From contig CAMOGS010000081.1 of the NCBI GenBank assembly GCA_946614255.1, positions 1 to 22,567 on the forward strand: DNA of 22,567 nucleotides, given 5' to 3'. The position numbers and the translations under genes are program-made. The stretch comes from UBA3871 sp002392265 (GTDB lineage Bacteria; Bacillota; Clostridia; Peptostreptococcales; Anaerovoracaceae). Position 1 is the first letter of the stretch. Each line of letters starts with the position of its first letter. The notes below the pieces were generated by a model. The model was not told where the DNA came from and made no database searches. It was given only the letters and a program-made list of their open reading frames with translations. Below, piece by piece: positions 5,953 to 14,289 of this stretch.

Positions 5953-6903
5953 CTAGTAATCAAACTGCGCATGTCGCACAGCCGAAAGCAACAGCAGATT
6001 CACAAGAAAGGCAAACACTATCCCAAAGAAAAGCGCCAGCCCCACCGTAGTGCAGAACTGATTCCTCAGAATCTCCACAAGCTCCACGCCAAGCACCTTC
6101 ACCGAAAAAAGCAGCGTTATCGCATAAGCTGCAGGCCCCATCAGCATCACTATTCTGCCCGCCTCGCCGTTCAGCCTTCTCCTGCCCTCCGCAAGGCTTC
6201 TCGCCTCGCGAAGCTGCATCATGACATCCTCAAGACAGGCCGATATGTCCGTCCCGTCTGCAGCGGCCATGCCTATCGCATAAGCAGCAAGCTCTGCCCA
6301 CTTCGTGCCTATGCCGTAAGCAAATCCTTCGGCACAGCCAAGCAGATTTTCACTGCTCCCCGTCTGTCTCATTTTCGACAGCACATCCTCGCAGAGCCTT
6401 TTGCAGACTCTGATTCCCCGCTCACCACTCCTTGAGGTCAAGGCTTCAAGCGCGCGGTCGATTCTGCACCCCGACAGCTTGTAGACCGTTATCAGTTCGG
6501 CAATAAATGCCTCGCCTTCCTGTGAGCCTTCGTTTCTGCGGTCTGTGAGTCTCAGCTGCAGAAACAGCACAGGCACGGATGCCGTCATGCACGAAACGGT
6601 AAATGCCGCCCCTATGCTCATGTATTCCCGGGCAGCCAGGGCTGCAGAGACAAAGAGCAGAGCCGACAGTCCTGCCAGCTTTCGGCCTCCGTTTTTTACA
6701 CCCAGCGCTGCCGCGGTGAGCTTGTCAGCCTTTTCTATTATTCCGAACCTGCTCGCCCTGCTGCCTGCCTCTTTCCTGCGCCTGAGTCTGACCCCGGTCC
6801 GAATTACCCGTAAAAGCAGCCCGAAGCTGTCCTCGCAGATAATAAACAGTCCTGCCCCGGCAAGGGCATACAGGCAAATATTAACCACTAATATTTTCTC
6901 CAT
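5953..6903 (-). CDS. tadB: TadB-like pilus platform protein (T2SSF-type)
   Basis: A 316-residue integral membrane protein. Hydrophobic segments lie at about 5-23, 77-91, 96-114, 251-270 and 285-310. The soluble stretch between 120 and 245 resembles a T2SSF domain, with helices around EAFIAELITVYKLSGCRIDRAL and a later AAADGTDISACLEDV. In Tad systems TadB pairs with TadC to form the cytoplasmic-membrane platform that couples ATP hydrolysis by TadA to pilin assembly. It follows tadA by 20 bases; the ribosome binding site (GAGGT) lies rather far, about 12 bases, from the ATG. Length and layout fit the family, though conservation is low. Confidence 0.78.
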   Translation of the reverse strand: MEKILVVNICLYALAGAGLFIICEDSFGLLLRVIRTGVRLRRRKEAGSRASRFGIIEKADKLTAAALGVKNGGRKLAGLSALLFVSAALAAREYMSIGAAFTVSCMTASVPVLFLQLRLTDRRNEGSQEGEAFIAELITVYKLSGCRIDRALEALTSRSGERGIRVCKRLCEDVLSKMRQTGSSENLLGCAEGFAYGIGTKWAELAAYAIGMAAADGTDISACLEDVMMQLREARSLAEGRRRLNGEAGRIVMLMGPAAYAITLLFSVKVLGVELVEILRNQFCTTVGLALFFGIVFAFLVNLLLLSAVRHAQFDY

Positions 6904-6923
6904 ACTTACTCAATTACCTCTTT

Positions 6924-8249
6924 TCACACCTCATTTCCGGCTGCAGCCGCGCCCAGCTCAAACAGCTTTGCAGGCAGTATCTTTTCATCATATATCCAGC
7001 TTTCGCTTTCCTCATCGTAAAGACATCTGCACCTGATTTCTATTCGCCGCTTTGCCTTGTCCGCATCCATTTCATATATTCCCAGCAGTCTCTTTTCTGC
7101 CGGATTTTTGCCGGATCCGAAATGGAAAATAAATTCAAACGCACTCGCAGCGCGAAGAGCGTGGTCCGCCACAGAGCCACCGTATTTCATCACTATTTCG
7201 TTTGCCACATCAAAAGGAAAATCAAAGGGGTTTGTTATATGAAAGGTCATCTTCATTCTCCTTCCGCCCCGCTCCGAAATTCTCAGTGCGGTATTCAGCG
7301 CCACTGCATCTCTCGCTTCGCCAAAGCAGAAATACTGCGCATCCGAACGCATCAGACTCTTTACTATATTTTCCATCTTTTCTCCGTCGGCAAGAATCTG
7401 TACAATCGGAGCATCCGGCATCAGCCTTCTAATCGGTATTTCGGGATCTGTTTCCACAAGAACCCCCTCAAGCCCAGGGTCTTCGTAGCTTTGCCACGTG
7501 GAAAGGAAGGTCGTCTTCCCGCTCCTTATTTCACCGACAAATGCGACCGAAACTCCTCTCCTTACCATTTCTTCAAAGCTCTCTATCGCATAAGGGTCTA
7601 TCGTTCCGCGCATTGCCTGCTCCTCAAAGGTATAGCACTGCACCACATAGCGTCTGAAGATAATTATGTCCTCCCCATCCTTTACCACTCCGTTCCTAAA
7701 GGCTGTAACACGGGTTCCGTCTACCATGTAAACCTCGTAGTAATCTTCACCTGTTTTTTCATGCGGACTGTTTAAAAGCAGTGCCCTGATCAGCTGATTA
7801 CGCCTCTCTTTCCCTATGCTCTGCGGCATCTTCACCATTCTGCCGCCCTTCATAAAAAAAATCCGATCGCCTATTATCTTTGCGGAGCTCGATTCCATCC
7901 ACGCATCGGAAAACCATTCAGCCATTCCTGCCAGTCCCCAAAGCTCGTGATATACAGCTTCCTCCGGTGAAGAATACCAATCCGGATAGTCTATATAGCC
8001 GATTTCCTGCTCTTTGAAATACGACCTGATCTTTGCAAGGAAATATTCTTTTTCCCTTTTGCAGCCCATAATCGCCTTTTTTTGCAGATTTAAAAGATTC
8101 TCGCGGGAATCACTCTCCTCCCACTCCTTGCGGAACCTGTTTTCGATATTCCCCAAAACCTCTGAAAAGGCTGTGTCTCCTCTTCCCGACTCTGCAGCTC
8201 CGGCTCCGCCCGATTCCTTCATCCATTCGCTCAAGATAAACTCCGCCAT
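6924..8249 (-). CDS. tadA: TadA/CpaF-family pilus assembly ATPase
   Basis: Secretion ATPase of the VirB11/CpaF type, 441 residues, cytoplasmic, which powers pilus subunit assembly at the TadB/TadC platform. The Walker A motif is GEIRSGKTT (239-247), where the family usually has GxTGSGKT. The Walker B region is MRSDAQYFCFGEARD (300-314) with E311 as the likely catalytic glutamate, and MTFHITN (334-340) corresponds to the His box. The N-terminal 200 residues hold a poorly conserved helical domain and the N-terminal ATPase subdomain, including YEVYMVDGTRVTAFR. The start is one base from the tadZ stop, with GGAGCG before the ATG. The motifs are intact but clearly off-consensus, as in the rest of this locus. 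Confidence 0.9.
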   Translation of the reverse strand: MAEFILSEWMKESGGAGAAESGRGDTAFSEVLGNIENRFRKEWEESDSRENLLNLQKKAIMGCKREKEYFLAKIRSYFKEQEIGYIDYPDWYSSPEEAVYHELWGLAGMAEWFSDAWMESSSAKIIGDRIFFMKGGRMVKMPQSIGKERRNQLIRALLLNSPHEKTGEDYYEVYMVDGTRVTAFRNGVVKDGEDIIIFRRYVVQCYTFEEQAMRGTIDPYAIESFEEMVRRGVSVAFVGEIRSGKTTFLSTWQSYEDPGLEGVLVETDPEIPIRRLMPDAPIVQILADGEKMENIVKSLMRSDAQYFCFGEARDAVALNTALRISERGGRRMKMTFHITNPFDFPFDVANEIVMKYGGSVADHALRAASAFEFIFHFGSGKNPAEKRLLGIYEMDADKAKRRIEIRCRCLYDEESESWIYDEKILPAKLFELGAAAAGNEV

Positions 8250-8250
8250 T

Positions 8251-8988
8251 TCACGCTCCTATTCCGGAGGATTTCTCTATTCGGGCAACCAGTCTGCCAA
8301 TCCCGTCAGAAAACCTTCTGTCCTTCATTTCGGTAAAGGTCCTGCGCTCAAACTCCGCCTCACGCGCCCTGCCTGTGTCGCATATTGTAAAGACCTCCTT
8401 GTAGCTGTTTATAATATGTTTTTTTATGTAGCTGAGACTGTAGACATCCCTGTCTCTAAACTTGTTTATGACATAGACATCAAAGCTAAAGCTCAGCGCG
8501 TCGTAAAGCTTTCTCAGCTTTCTGTATCTTTCAAGGCAGGCATCGTTTTGCGCCAGCACCATAAAATTAAGCTCGGCGCCCATCAGTCCGCCCACAGTAA
8601 GCCCATTGTCCATTTCGCTGCCTGTATCTATTATGATGTAATCGAACTGCTCCTTCATTTTCTTTAAGAACGCAATCGTCATCTCCGGAAAATAGAATCT
8701 TCCTTCTTCCTCCTTTTCGATTCCGTCGATATAGTACAGATTTTCCGCTATTTTTCTGTTTTCAAGCTCACTTCTTTTGAGGTCGACCTCTGCTCCTATT
8801 CTGTCCCTGTATTCATCTATCGATGCGGCTTCCTTTCTGACATACTGGCTGTTTCGTCTGCCGCAAAGCGAAATAAGCAAAACAGATTTGTCCCTGTTTG
8901 CCGCAGCAAGCTGTTGTGCCGCAGACTGAGCCACCATCGTCACGCCGCATTTACTGTCACAGCCGTGAAAGGCATACACTCCTCTCAA
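8251..8988 (-). CDS. tadZ: TadZ/CpaE-like MinD-fold protein with degenerate P-loop
   Basis: A 245-residue protein of the ParA/MinD fold, in the place where Tad loci carry TadZ/CpaE, a polar localisation factor. The P-loop region reads FHGCDSKCGVTMVAQ (7-21). Aligned with GKGGVGKTT, both the signature and catalytic lysines are replaced (C10 and V16). The second nucleotide-site motif, FDYIIIDTGSEMD (115-127), is kept. The gene starts with TTG overlapping the TGA of cpaB (TTGA), with AGGAGG about 9 bases upstream; the next GTG, three codons later, has no usable site. Known TadZ proteins are atypical ATPases, so the altered loop agrees with the assignment. It probably binds nucleotide weakly or not at all, which is inference. 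Confidence 0.8.
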   Translation of the reverse strand: MRGVYAFHGCDSKCGVTMVAQSAAQQLAAANRDKSVLLISLCGRRNSQYVRKEAASIDEYRDRIGAEVDLKRSELENRKIAENLYYIDGIEKEEEGRFYFPEMTIAFLKKMKEQFDYIIIDTGSEMDNGLTVGGLMGAELNFMVLAQNDACLERYRKLRKLYDALSFSFDVYVINKFRDRDVYSLSYIKKHIINSYKEVFTICDTGRAREAEFERRTFTEMKDRRFSDGIGRLVARIEKSSGIGA

Positions 8989-9644
8989 ATTTCTTCCCCT
9001 CCTTTGTCCTCACTTACCTGCACTACGACAAGCCTTGCGGGACTGTTTATATACTCCAGGATTCTCCTGTACTCCATGACATTTGTGATAATCTCTATTT
9101 CGGCTATTTCGCCCGTACTCTCGCCGCGCCTTAAGAAATCGCTGCCCTGCCTGCCGTCAAGCTCTGTAATCGGGCGTCCCTTGTCGTCTCTGACATAAGC
9201 CACCTTGTATCTGCCAAGCGTCACAGCCGCATCCTCCGTAAGAAGCTCCACTGTATCGCCCGCGCGGAGAGACTGGCTGAAATGTGCCATGTCGAGCGAG
9301 CTTATCGCAAAGCAGGACTTGTCCGCCCCGCTCTCCTTTGGCGTTCTCAGGCAGGCCCTGTTAAGCTGCATGCCGCTGTGAAGGTCCACCCTTGCAAGCT
9401 GTCCCACCGCAAGTGCTTCCTCACCCGGAAGGAAAGCTCCGCCCGCAATGTTTTCGCGAAAATAAGCAGTCGTTTCCAGCATTCCTGCGGTTATTACTTC
9501 ACCTGCTGCAACCTCGCACCTTACGGTAACTGCCTCCGCAGTGAGCAGCCTTGCTCTGCCCTGCGTCTCCCAGAAATACATCCCCGCAGCCGCAAGCACC
9601 AAAATCAGAATGCCGAGAAATGGCTTTAATCTAGCCGGCCTCAT
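8985..9644 (-). CDS. cpaB: CpaB/RcpC-like SAF-domain pilus assembly protein
   Basis: About 219 residues. One N-terminal membrane helix (8-25) anchors an extracytoplasmic part. A SAF-like domain follows (about 30-105), starting at EAVTVRCEVAAGEVITAGML and including LARVDLHSGMQL. The C-terminal half corresponds to the RcpC/CpaB region, with AGDTVELLTEDAAVTLGRYKVAYVRD. In Tad systems CpaB is an envelope protein needed for pilus assembly; in monoderm bacteria it acts without a secretin. I chose the ATG at 9644, with GGCGG about 9 bases before it; an in-frame GTG at 9653 has its site too close. Both starts overlap the end of the DUF5688 gene, and the stop overlaps the tadZ start. Confidence 0.82.
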   Translation of the reverse strand: MRPARLKPFLGILILVLAAAGMYFWETQGRARLLTAEAVTVRCEVAAGEVITAGMLETTAYFRENIAGGAFLPGEEALAVGQLARVDLHSGMQLNRACLRTPKESGADKSCFAISSLDMAHFSQSLRAGDTVELLTEDAAVTLGRYKVAYVRDDKGRPITELDGRQGSDFLRRGESTGEIAEIEIITNVMEYRRILEYINSPARLVVVQVSEDKGGEEI

Positions 9645-10587
9645 AGTTTTCACCCGCCTTCATTAGAATCATCGGATGACTGCAGGCCGAATTGCTCAGC
9701 TGATGGTGCTTTCGATCGTAATAGTAAACACTGTTTGAAAGGACATATTCCTGAGGATTCACATCACGGTTTATATCTGAGAGTATCTGTCTGAGCGTTT
9801 CCGCCTCGCTTTTTCCGTCATCCTGAATCAGCAGACATTCATCGATTGATAGCGGCAGGACATAGATGTTATGGCCGGATTTATCCGCAAAGCTCTGCAG
9901 TATGTCGAGCCGCAGAAGTGATGAGGCTCCAAAAATCCCATCGATGTTTGACAGAATATAAGGATACCCCTCTTCAATATCCGGAATGCCCCGGCACATT
10001 CTTTCATTCCTGCTTTCCATTATTGAAATCGGGTCGAAAGGAAAAATCACGACACTGTCATTTTCCTGCATGTTGTTAAAGGCTGCCTCGAGCATTTTTT
10101 CGATATCGATGCCCCAGCCTTTAAATATCGAGTTTGTTACAGCGATACCACCCTTTCCGAATTTATCCCTGATGCATATTGAAAAGGTTACCGCCAAATC
10201 ACCGAACACATAATGAGGCATTTTTTCAAGCAGCTCTTTATTCTTTTCGATTCCCAGCAGCTTTATTATGAGATGCGGTGCAGCCCTTTCGAAATCATCG
10301 ATATAACAGCTGATGTCAAACTCTCCCAGCCTGTATTCCCGGTAAATCGAGAGCATGTCATCCATACAGTCGTAAAGACTCTTTCCATCCTTGTAGCACT
10401 CAAAATGGTCCTCGAGCCTGATTGTCGGACTGACATTGCCGTCTCCCTCGAATATGGACAGTGCCGTTACTTTTTTTCCGTTATTCTTCAAGTAGCTGCT
10501 GACCTTTACCTTTGCTTTTTCCTTTAGCTCCGGATCAAGATCGAGGATATGCTCTTTTGCATAACAAACAAATTCATCAAAGTTCAT
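9631..10587 (-). CDS. DUF5688-family protein, first gene of the Tad operon
   Basis: A 318-residue soluble protein without signal peptide or membrane helix. It resembles DUF5688, a family of unknown function common in gut Clostridia. The recognisable parts are the N-terminal helix MNFDEFVCYAKEHI, the segment NVSPTIRLEDHFECYKDGKS (about 51-70), and a C-terminal half with LPLSIDECLLIQDDG (about 255-269) and the ending NREVNPQEYVLS-like stretch. It follows a near-consensus promoter and an AGGAGGT site, and its 3' end overlaps cpaB, so it is cotranscribed with the Tad genes. The overlap suggests regulated co-production and perhaps a cytoplasmic partner of the assembly machine; no activity can be read from the sequence. 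Confidence 0.82.
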   Translation of the reverse strand: MNFDEFVCYAKEHILDLDPELKEKAKVKVSSYLKNNGKKVTALSIFEGDGNVSPTIRLEDHFECYKDGKSLYDCMDDMLSIYREYRLGEFDISCYIDDFERAAPHLIIKLLGIEKNKELLEKMPHYVFGDLAVTFSICIRDKFGKGGIAVTNSIFKGWGIDIEKMLEAAFNNMQENDSVVIFPFDPISIMESRNERMCRGIPDIEEGYPYILSNIDGIFGASSLLRLDILQSFADKSGHNIYVLPLSIDECLLIQDDGKSEAETLRQILSDINRDVNPQEYVLSNSVYYYDRKHHQLSNSACSHPMILMKAGENYEAG

Positions 10588-10650
10588 CCCTGTACCTCCT
10601 TTTTTCTTTTCGTTTTCAGATAAGCTTTAGCAATTATTTGTTCTAACCAT

Positions 10651-10679
10651 TTTATACTATCATTTCCATATTTTGTCAA
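10651..10679 (-). promoter_or_regulatory. Strong sigma-A-type promoter for the Tad operon
   Basis: On the minus strand TTGACA (10679-10674, perfect -35) is followed after exactly 17 bases by TATAAA (10656-10651). Transcription would start near 10644, giving a leader of about 57 bases before the DUF5688 ATG. It lies between the rpe terminator and the Tad operon, so it is the only evident promoter for the operon. Confidence 0.85.
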
Positions 10680-10721
10680 CGCTAACATGGGGACAGGTCT
10701 GACGATGTCTTTCCGAAAGCA

Positions 10722-10753
10722 ATAAAAAACGTGTCGGCTGCCTGCCGACACGT
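10722..10753 (-). terminator. Rho-independent terminator after rpe
   Basis: A perfect 10-bp GC-rich stem (10729-10738 with 10744-10753) with a 5-base loop is followed on the minus strand by TTTTT A TT. It begins ten bases after the rpe stop and ends the long queH-to-rpe operon. Confidence 0.92.
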
Positions 10754-10762
10754 AAATACATT

Positions 10763-11419
10763 TTATCCTCTTATTATCTCATTAAATGCCCTGCATCTTT
10801 CAGGGATATCATCTGCCTTGAACACCGCAGAGCCCGCAACCAGCAGATTTGCTCCCGCGCCCGCAACCTCCGCAGCGTTTTCGAGGGTTACGCCGCCGTC
10901 GACCTCTATGTCAAAGCAAAGACCGCGCGCCTTTTTCATTTCAGAAAGCTGTCTCACCTTTTCAAGTGCCACAGGGATGAACTTCTGTCCGCCAAAGCCC
11001 GGATTTACGCTCATGATGAGGACCATATCGACATCGGAAAGCACGCACTCAAGAGACGAAACAGGTGTCGCCGGATTGAGCGCCACGCCTGCCTTTACGC
11101 CGAGTGCCTTTACCGCCTGGATGCTGCGGTGCAGGTGCACGCATGCTTCCTGGTGAATGGTGATATATTCGGTCTGCGGAGTTACAAACTCCGGTGCGTA
11201 TTTATCCGGGTCGGTTATCATCAGGTGCACATCAAAGGGCAGCTTTGTCTTTCCGGCGAGCGACTTCATTACCGCTGCGCCAAAGCTGATGTTCGGGACA
11301 AAATGTCCGTCCATTGCATCCACATGGATTATGCCTGCTCCTCCCTTTTCAATTTCGGCTACATGCTCGCCCAGTCTCGAAAAGTCAGCCGATAATATTG
11401 ATGGCGCCAGTCTGTTCAT
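10763..11419 (-). CDS. rpe: Ribulose-phosphate 3-epimerase
   Basis: Pentose phosphate pathway enzyme that interconverts ribulose 5-phosphate and xylulose 5-phosphate. The 218-residue length is typical for this TIM-barrel family. Visible motifs are LAPSILSADFSRLGEH (4-19), the metal and catalytic HVDAMDGHFVPNISFG (33-48), DVHLMITDP (64-72), MSVNPGFGGQKF (about 136-147) and the phosphate-binding EVDGGV and AGSAVF segments near the C-terminus. The ATG shares one base with the rsgA stop (TAATG), and a terminator follows. Its place after rsgA matches the conserved Firmicutes order prkC-rsgA-rpe. Confidence 0.98.
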   Translation of the reverse strand: MNRLAPSILSADFSRLGEHVAEIEKGGAGIIHVDAMDGHFVPNISFGAAVMKSLAGKTKLPFDVHLMITDPDKYAPEFVTPQTEYITIHQEACVHLHRSIQAVKALGVKAGVALNPATPVSSLECVLSDVDMVLIMSVNPGFGGQKFIPVALEKVRQLSEMKKARGLCFDIEVDGGVTLENAAEVAGAGANLLVAGSAVFKADDIPERCRAFNEIIRG

Positions 11420-12291
11420 TAGTATTTCTTCCTTTCTCTTTCGGAGATTTCATTCATTTGGTATACATAGGATTCGTAGCGCGAAGGATGGATTTTTCCT
11501 GCCTCCGCCGCATCGCGAACCGTGCAGCCCGGTTCCTTTAAGTGCTTGCAGTTATCGTATCTGCACCCGCCGAGGTATGGCTGCATTTCGGGGTAGAGGT
11601 GCTGCAGCTCGTCAGCGTCGGCTTCCAGAACCTTGAAGGATGTAAAGCCCGGCGTGTCGAATATCATGCCGCCGCTTCTCAGCGTAAATATTTCGGTGTG
11701 CCTGGTGGTCTGCTTGCCGCGCCCGGTCTTTCTGCTGACCTCGCCGGTTTCCATGCCTGCGCCGCAGAGCGCATTAACCAGCGTGGATTTACCGACTCCC
11801 GAAGGACCTGCCAGAGCGAATCTGCCGCCCGAAAGCGACTGCTCGAGCTTTGAAACGCTCTCTCCCGCCTTTGCGCTGATGTAGTGCGTTTCATAGATAT
11901 TGTCGTAAATATCGTGAAACTTTTTCAGAGTCTTCTCATCCGCCAGATCGATTTTATTTATGCAAAGGACTATGTTTACATGCTCTCTTTCAGCCATCAC
12001 AAGGAACTTGTCAATGATCTGAAAGCTCGGCTCGGGATTTGCCGCAGCGACGACAACCACAATTGTATCGACGTTTGCAATCGGCGGACGGATAAAGATG
12101 TTCTTTCTCTCATAAACCTTTGTCAGAAAGCCGTCACTGCCTCGCTGAAGCTCGATTTCAACATCATCGCCCACAGTCGGTGTGATTCCGTCCTTTTTGA
12201 ACACGCCGCGTGCCTTGCACTGATAAACATTGTCATCCTCGGCCTTTACATAGTAAAAGCCTGCTATGCCTTTGACTATTAGTCCTTTCAT
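11419..12291 (-). CDS. rsgA: Ribosome small-subunit GTPase RsgA
   Basis: Circularly permuted GTPase (YjeQ/CpgA) that acts in late maturation of the 30S subunit. The 290 residues give an N-terminal OB fold (about 1-65), G4 NKID (112-115), G1 GPSGVGKS (162-169), G3 DTPG (212-215), and a C-terminal zinc knuckle with C243, C248, H250 and C256. The order G4-G1-G3 is the permuted order expected. It overlaps the prkC stop and the rpe start by one base each (TAATG), so translational coupling is likely. In B. subtilis CpgA is a substrate of PrkC, which makes the operon partnership meaningful here. Confidence 0.97.
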   Translation of the reverse strand: MKGLIVKGIAGFYYVKAEDDNVYQCKARGVFKKDGITPTVGDDVEIELQRGSDGFLTKVYERKNIFIRPPIANVDTIVVVVAAANPEPSFQIIDKFLVMAEREHVNIVLCINKIDLADEKTLKKFHDIYDNIYETHYISAKAGESVSKLEQSLSGGRFALAGPSGVGKSTLVNALCGAGMETGEVSRKTGRGKQTTRHTEIFTLRSGGMIFDTPGFTSFKVLEADADELQHLYPEMQPYLGGCRYDNCKHLKEPGCTVRDAAEAGKIHPSRYESYVYQMNEISERERKKY

Positions 12292-14276
12292 TAATTACCG
12301 CCAAAATTAATATTGTACTGAGCTACAACATCATTATCGAAAATAACCGTGACGCTGCCTTCGCCGACGCCGTTTACATATACTGTCTCGCCGCCGCCCG
12401 ATTTGTAGCGTTCAACGTGATTTACTTCATTGTGCGATCCGTTTGCATCCACTACCTTTACGGTAAGCCAGAACACTTCATTCTTTGCGGCTGAATAATC
12501 GATTGCTACAGATGCAACGCCGCTGCCGCCGTCTGTGCCGCTGCCGCTGCCCGAGCCGCTGCTGCCCGGTGTACCGCAAATCTTTATGTCGATAGGAGTT
12601 CCTTCATCTGCAGTGCTGCCGGCTTCCTTTGACTGCCAGAATACCTGTCCCGGAGCGTAGAGGCCGTTTTCCTCGGTAGTGACGGTTCCAAGCTCCAGCC
12701 CTGCCTCGAGCAGCTTGTCGCCCGCCTCGGTCTGAGTCATGCCGAGAAGCAGAGGCACTATGCCTGCGCCTTCGGCCTTGCCGGCACTGACAACGTAGGA
12801 AATGTATGCGCCCGGATTAGTCTCTTCGCCTGCGCCCGGGCTCTGGCTGATAACTATGCCCTCAGGCAGGTCGTTTGGCTCGGAAGTAACAGAGCCTACC
12901 TTGAAGCCATACTTCTTCAGCACGTAGTTTGCGTCTGTAGCCGATTTGCCGACGAGGTTCGGTACCGTGCCCTCCTTTGCGCCCTTGCTGATGTTTACAG
13001 TAACGGTGTTGCCCTTCTTTACGGAGCTGCCTTCGGACGGCAGCTGAGAGCAAATCTGGTCTTCTTCGTATTCGACGCTGTAGACCTCGTCGCCGATTTT
13101 GAGCGTCAGTCCGTACTCATCTGCAACAGCCTTTGCGACCTCGTAGGTCTGTCCGCGGAAATCGGGCACTTCAAAGCTTTCGCCCGAATCGCCGCCTCCG
13201 CCTATTATTTTTGATATAAAGATGCTTACCGGCAGTGCACATACCAGTGCGAGTATTATAGCCAGCAGCTTTATCTTGTTAATCTGCTTTTTCTCTTTCT
13301 TTGATCCCTTTCCCATTTCGCCTTCAGAATCCCCCTCTGTCTTTTCTTCGGTCGTTTCCCCCGATGCGACCATTAAAGCGGCGTCGCTGCCTGCGTCCTC
13401 GTCCTCCAACGCGAGAACGGCCGCATTTTTGCGCGACGAACCGGCTTGCATCATAGCGTCAAACTCCGCATGTGCGAGTGCATCGTACATCTCGTCGGCA
13501 GTAGCGTAGCGATTGATTGAAAGCTTGTCTGTAGCCTTCATCACAACCTCTTCAATCTGCGGCGGAATGTCCGGATTTATGCTGCTCGGGCGAGGCATCT
13601 CCTCATTTATGTGCATCAGTGCCACAGCAACGGGGTTTTCTCCGTCGAAAGGCACGGTGCCTGTCAGCATTTCAAAAATGACGATGCCCAGCGAATAGAT
13701 ATCGGATTTTTCATCCACATATCCGCCTCTCGCCTGTTCAGGTGAGAAGTAGTGCACGGAGCCCATGACAGTGGTCGTTTCTTCGGCGCTGCCCGATGAA
13801 TCGAGCGCCTTTGCAATACCAAAGTCCGTTATCTTTGCGGTTCCGTCACCTGTCAGGAGAATGTTGTGCGGCTTCACATCTCTGTGAATGATGTGATTTT
13901 TGTGCGCAAATGCGAGCGCCGAAGCAATCTGCTTTCCTATCTCGACGGCTCTCTTCCACTCGAGCGGTCCTTCCTTTGAGATGTAATCGCTCAGGATGGA
14001 GCCTTCAATCAGCTCCATTACTATGTAGTGGATATTGCCCTCTCTGCCTACGTCATATATGTTTACGATATTTGGGTGTGACAGTGCTGCCGCTGCCTGC
14101 GATTCCTTGCGAAAGCTCTCAATGAACTTTAAATCGCGCGCAAACTCAGGCTTTAAAATCTTTATAGCGACGAACCTGTTTAAAAGCCTGCATCTGGCTT
14201 TGTAAACCACCGCCATTCCACCATCGCCTATTTTTTCCTGTAATTCGTATCTTCCCGCCAGTAATCTGGTGCTCAT
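12291..14276 (-). CDS. prkC: PASTA-domain Ser/Thr protein kinase
   Basis: A 661-residue membrane kinase that senses muropeptides or lipid II through outer PASTA repeats and controls cell wall growth and dormancy exit. The kinase domain (about 9-270) has the glycine loop IGDGGMAVVY, K39, E58, catalytic HRDVKPHN (D133) and DFG (151-153). A basic and acidic juxtamembrane linker (280-334) follows, then one membrane helix (335-357), then three PASTA repeats (about 368-433, 436-502, 507-573). A Gly-Ser linker leads to an extra C-terminal beta-type domain of about 75 residues, not part of the standard PASTA layout. An AGGAGG site lies 8 bases before the ATG. The gene pairs with the PP2C phosphatase encoded 13 bases upstream. 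Confidence 0.97.
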   Translation of the reverse strand: MSTRLLAGRYELQEKIGDGGMAVVYKARCRLLNRFVAIKILKPEFARDLKFIESFRKESQAAAALSHPNIVNIYDVGREGNIHYIVMELIEGSILSDYISKEGPLEWKRAVEIGKQIASALAFAHKNHIIHRDVKPHNILLTGDGTAKITDFGIAKALDSSGSAEETTTVMGSVHYFSPEQARGGYVDEKSDIYSLGIVIFEMLTGTVPFDGENPVAVALMHINEEMPRPSSINPDIPPQIEEVVMKATDKLSINRYATADEMYDALAHAEFDAMMQAGSSRKNAAVLALEDEDAGSDAALMVASGETTEEKTEGDSEGEMGKGSKKEKKQINKIKLLAIILALVCALPVSIFISKIIGGGGDSGESFEVPDFRGQTYEVAKAVADEYGLTLKIGDEVYSVEYEEDQICSQLPSEGSSVKKGNTVTVNISKGAKEGTVPNLVGKSATDANYVLKKYGFKVGSVTSEPNDLPEGIVISQSPGAGEETNPGAYISYVVSAGKAEGAGIVPLLLGMTQTEAGDKLLEAGLELGTVTTEENGLYAPGQVFWQSKEAGSTADEGTPIDIKICGTPGSSGSGSGSGTDGGSGVASVAIDYSAAKNEVFWLTVKVVDANGSHNEVNHVERYKSGGGETVYVNGVGEGSVTVIFDNDVVAQYNINFGGN

Positions 14277-14289
14277 ACTGTAATTCCTC

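Noticed and set aside
7122..7775. Plus-strand open frame of 217 codons within tadA
   Set aside because: It is antisense to the ATPase core with intact Walker motifs and has no domain or ribosome binding site.
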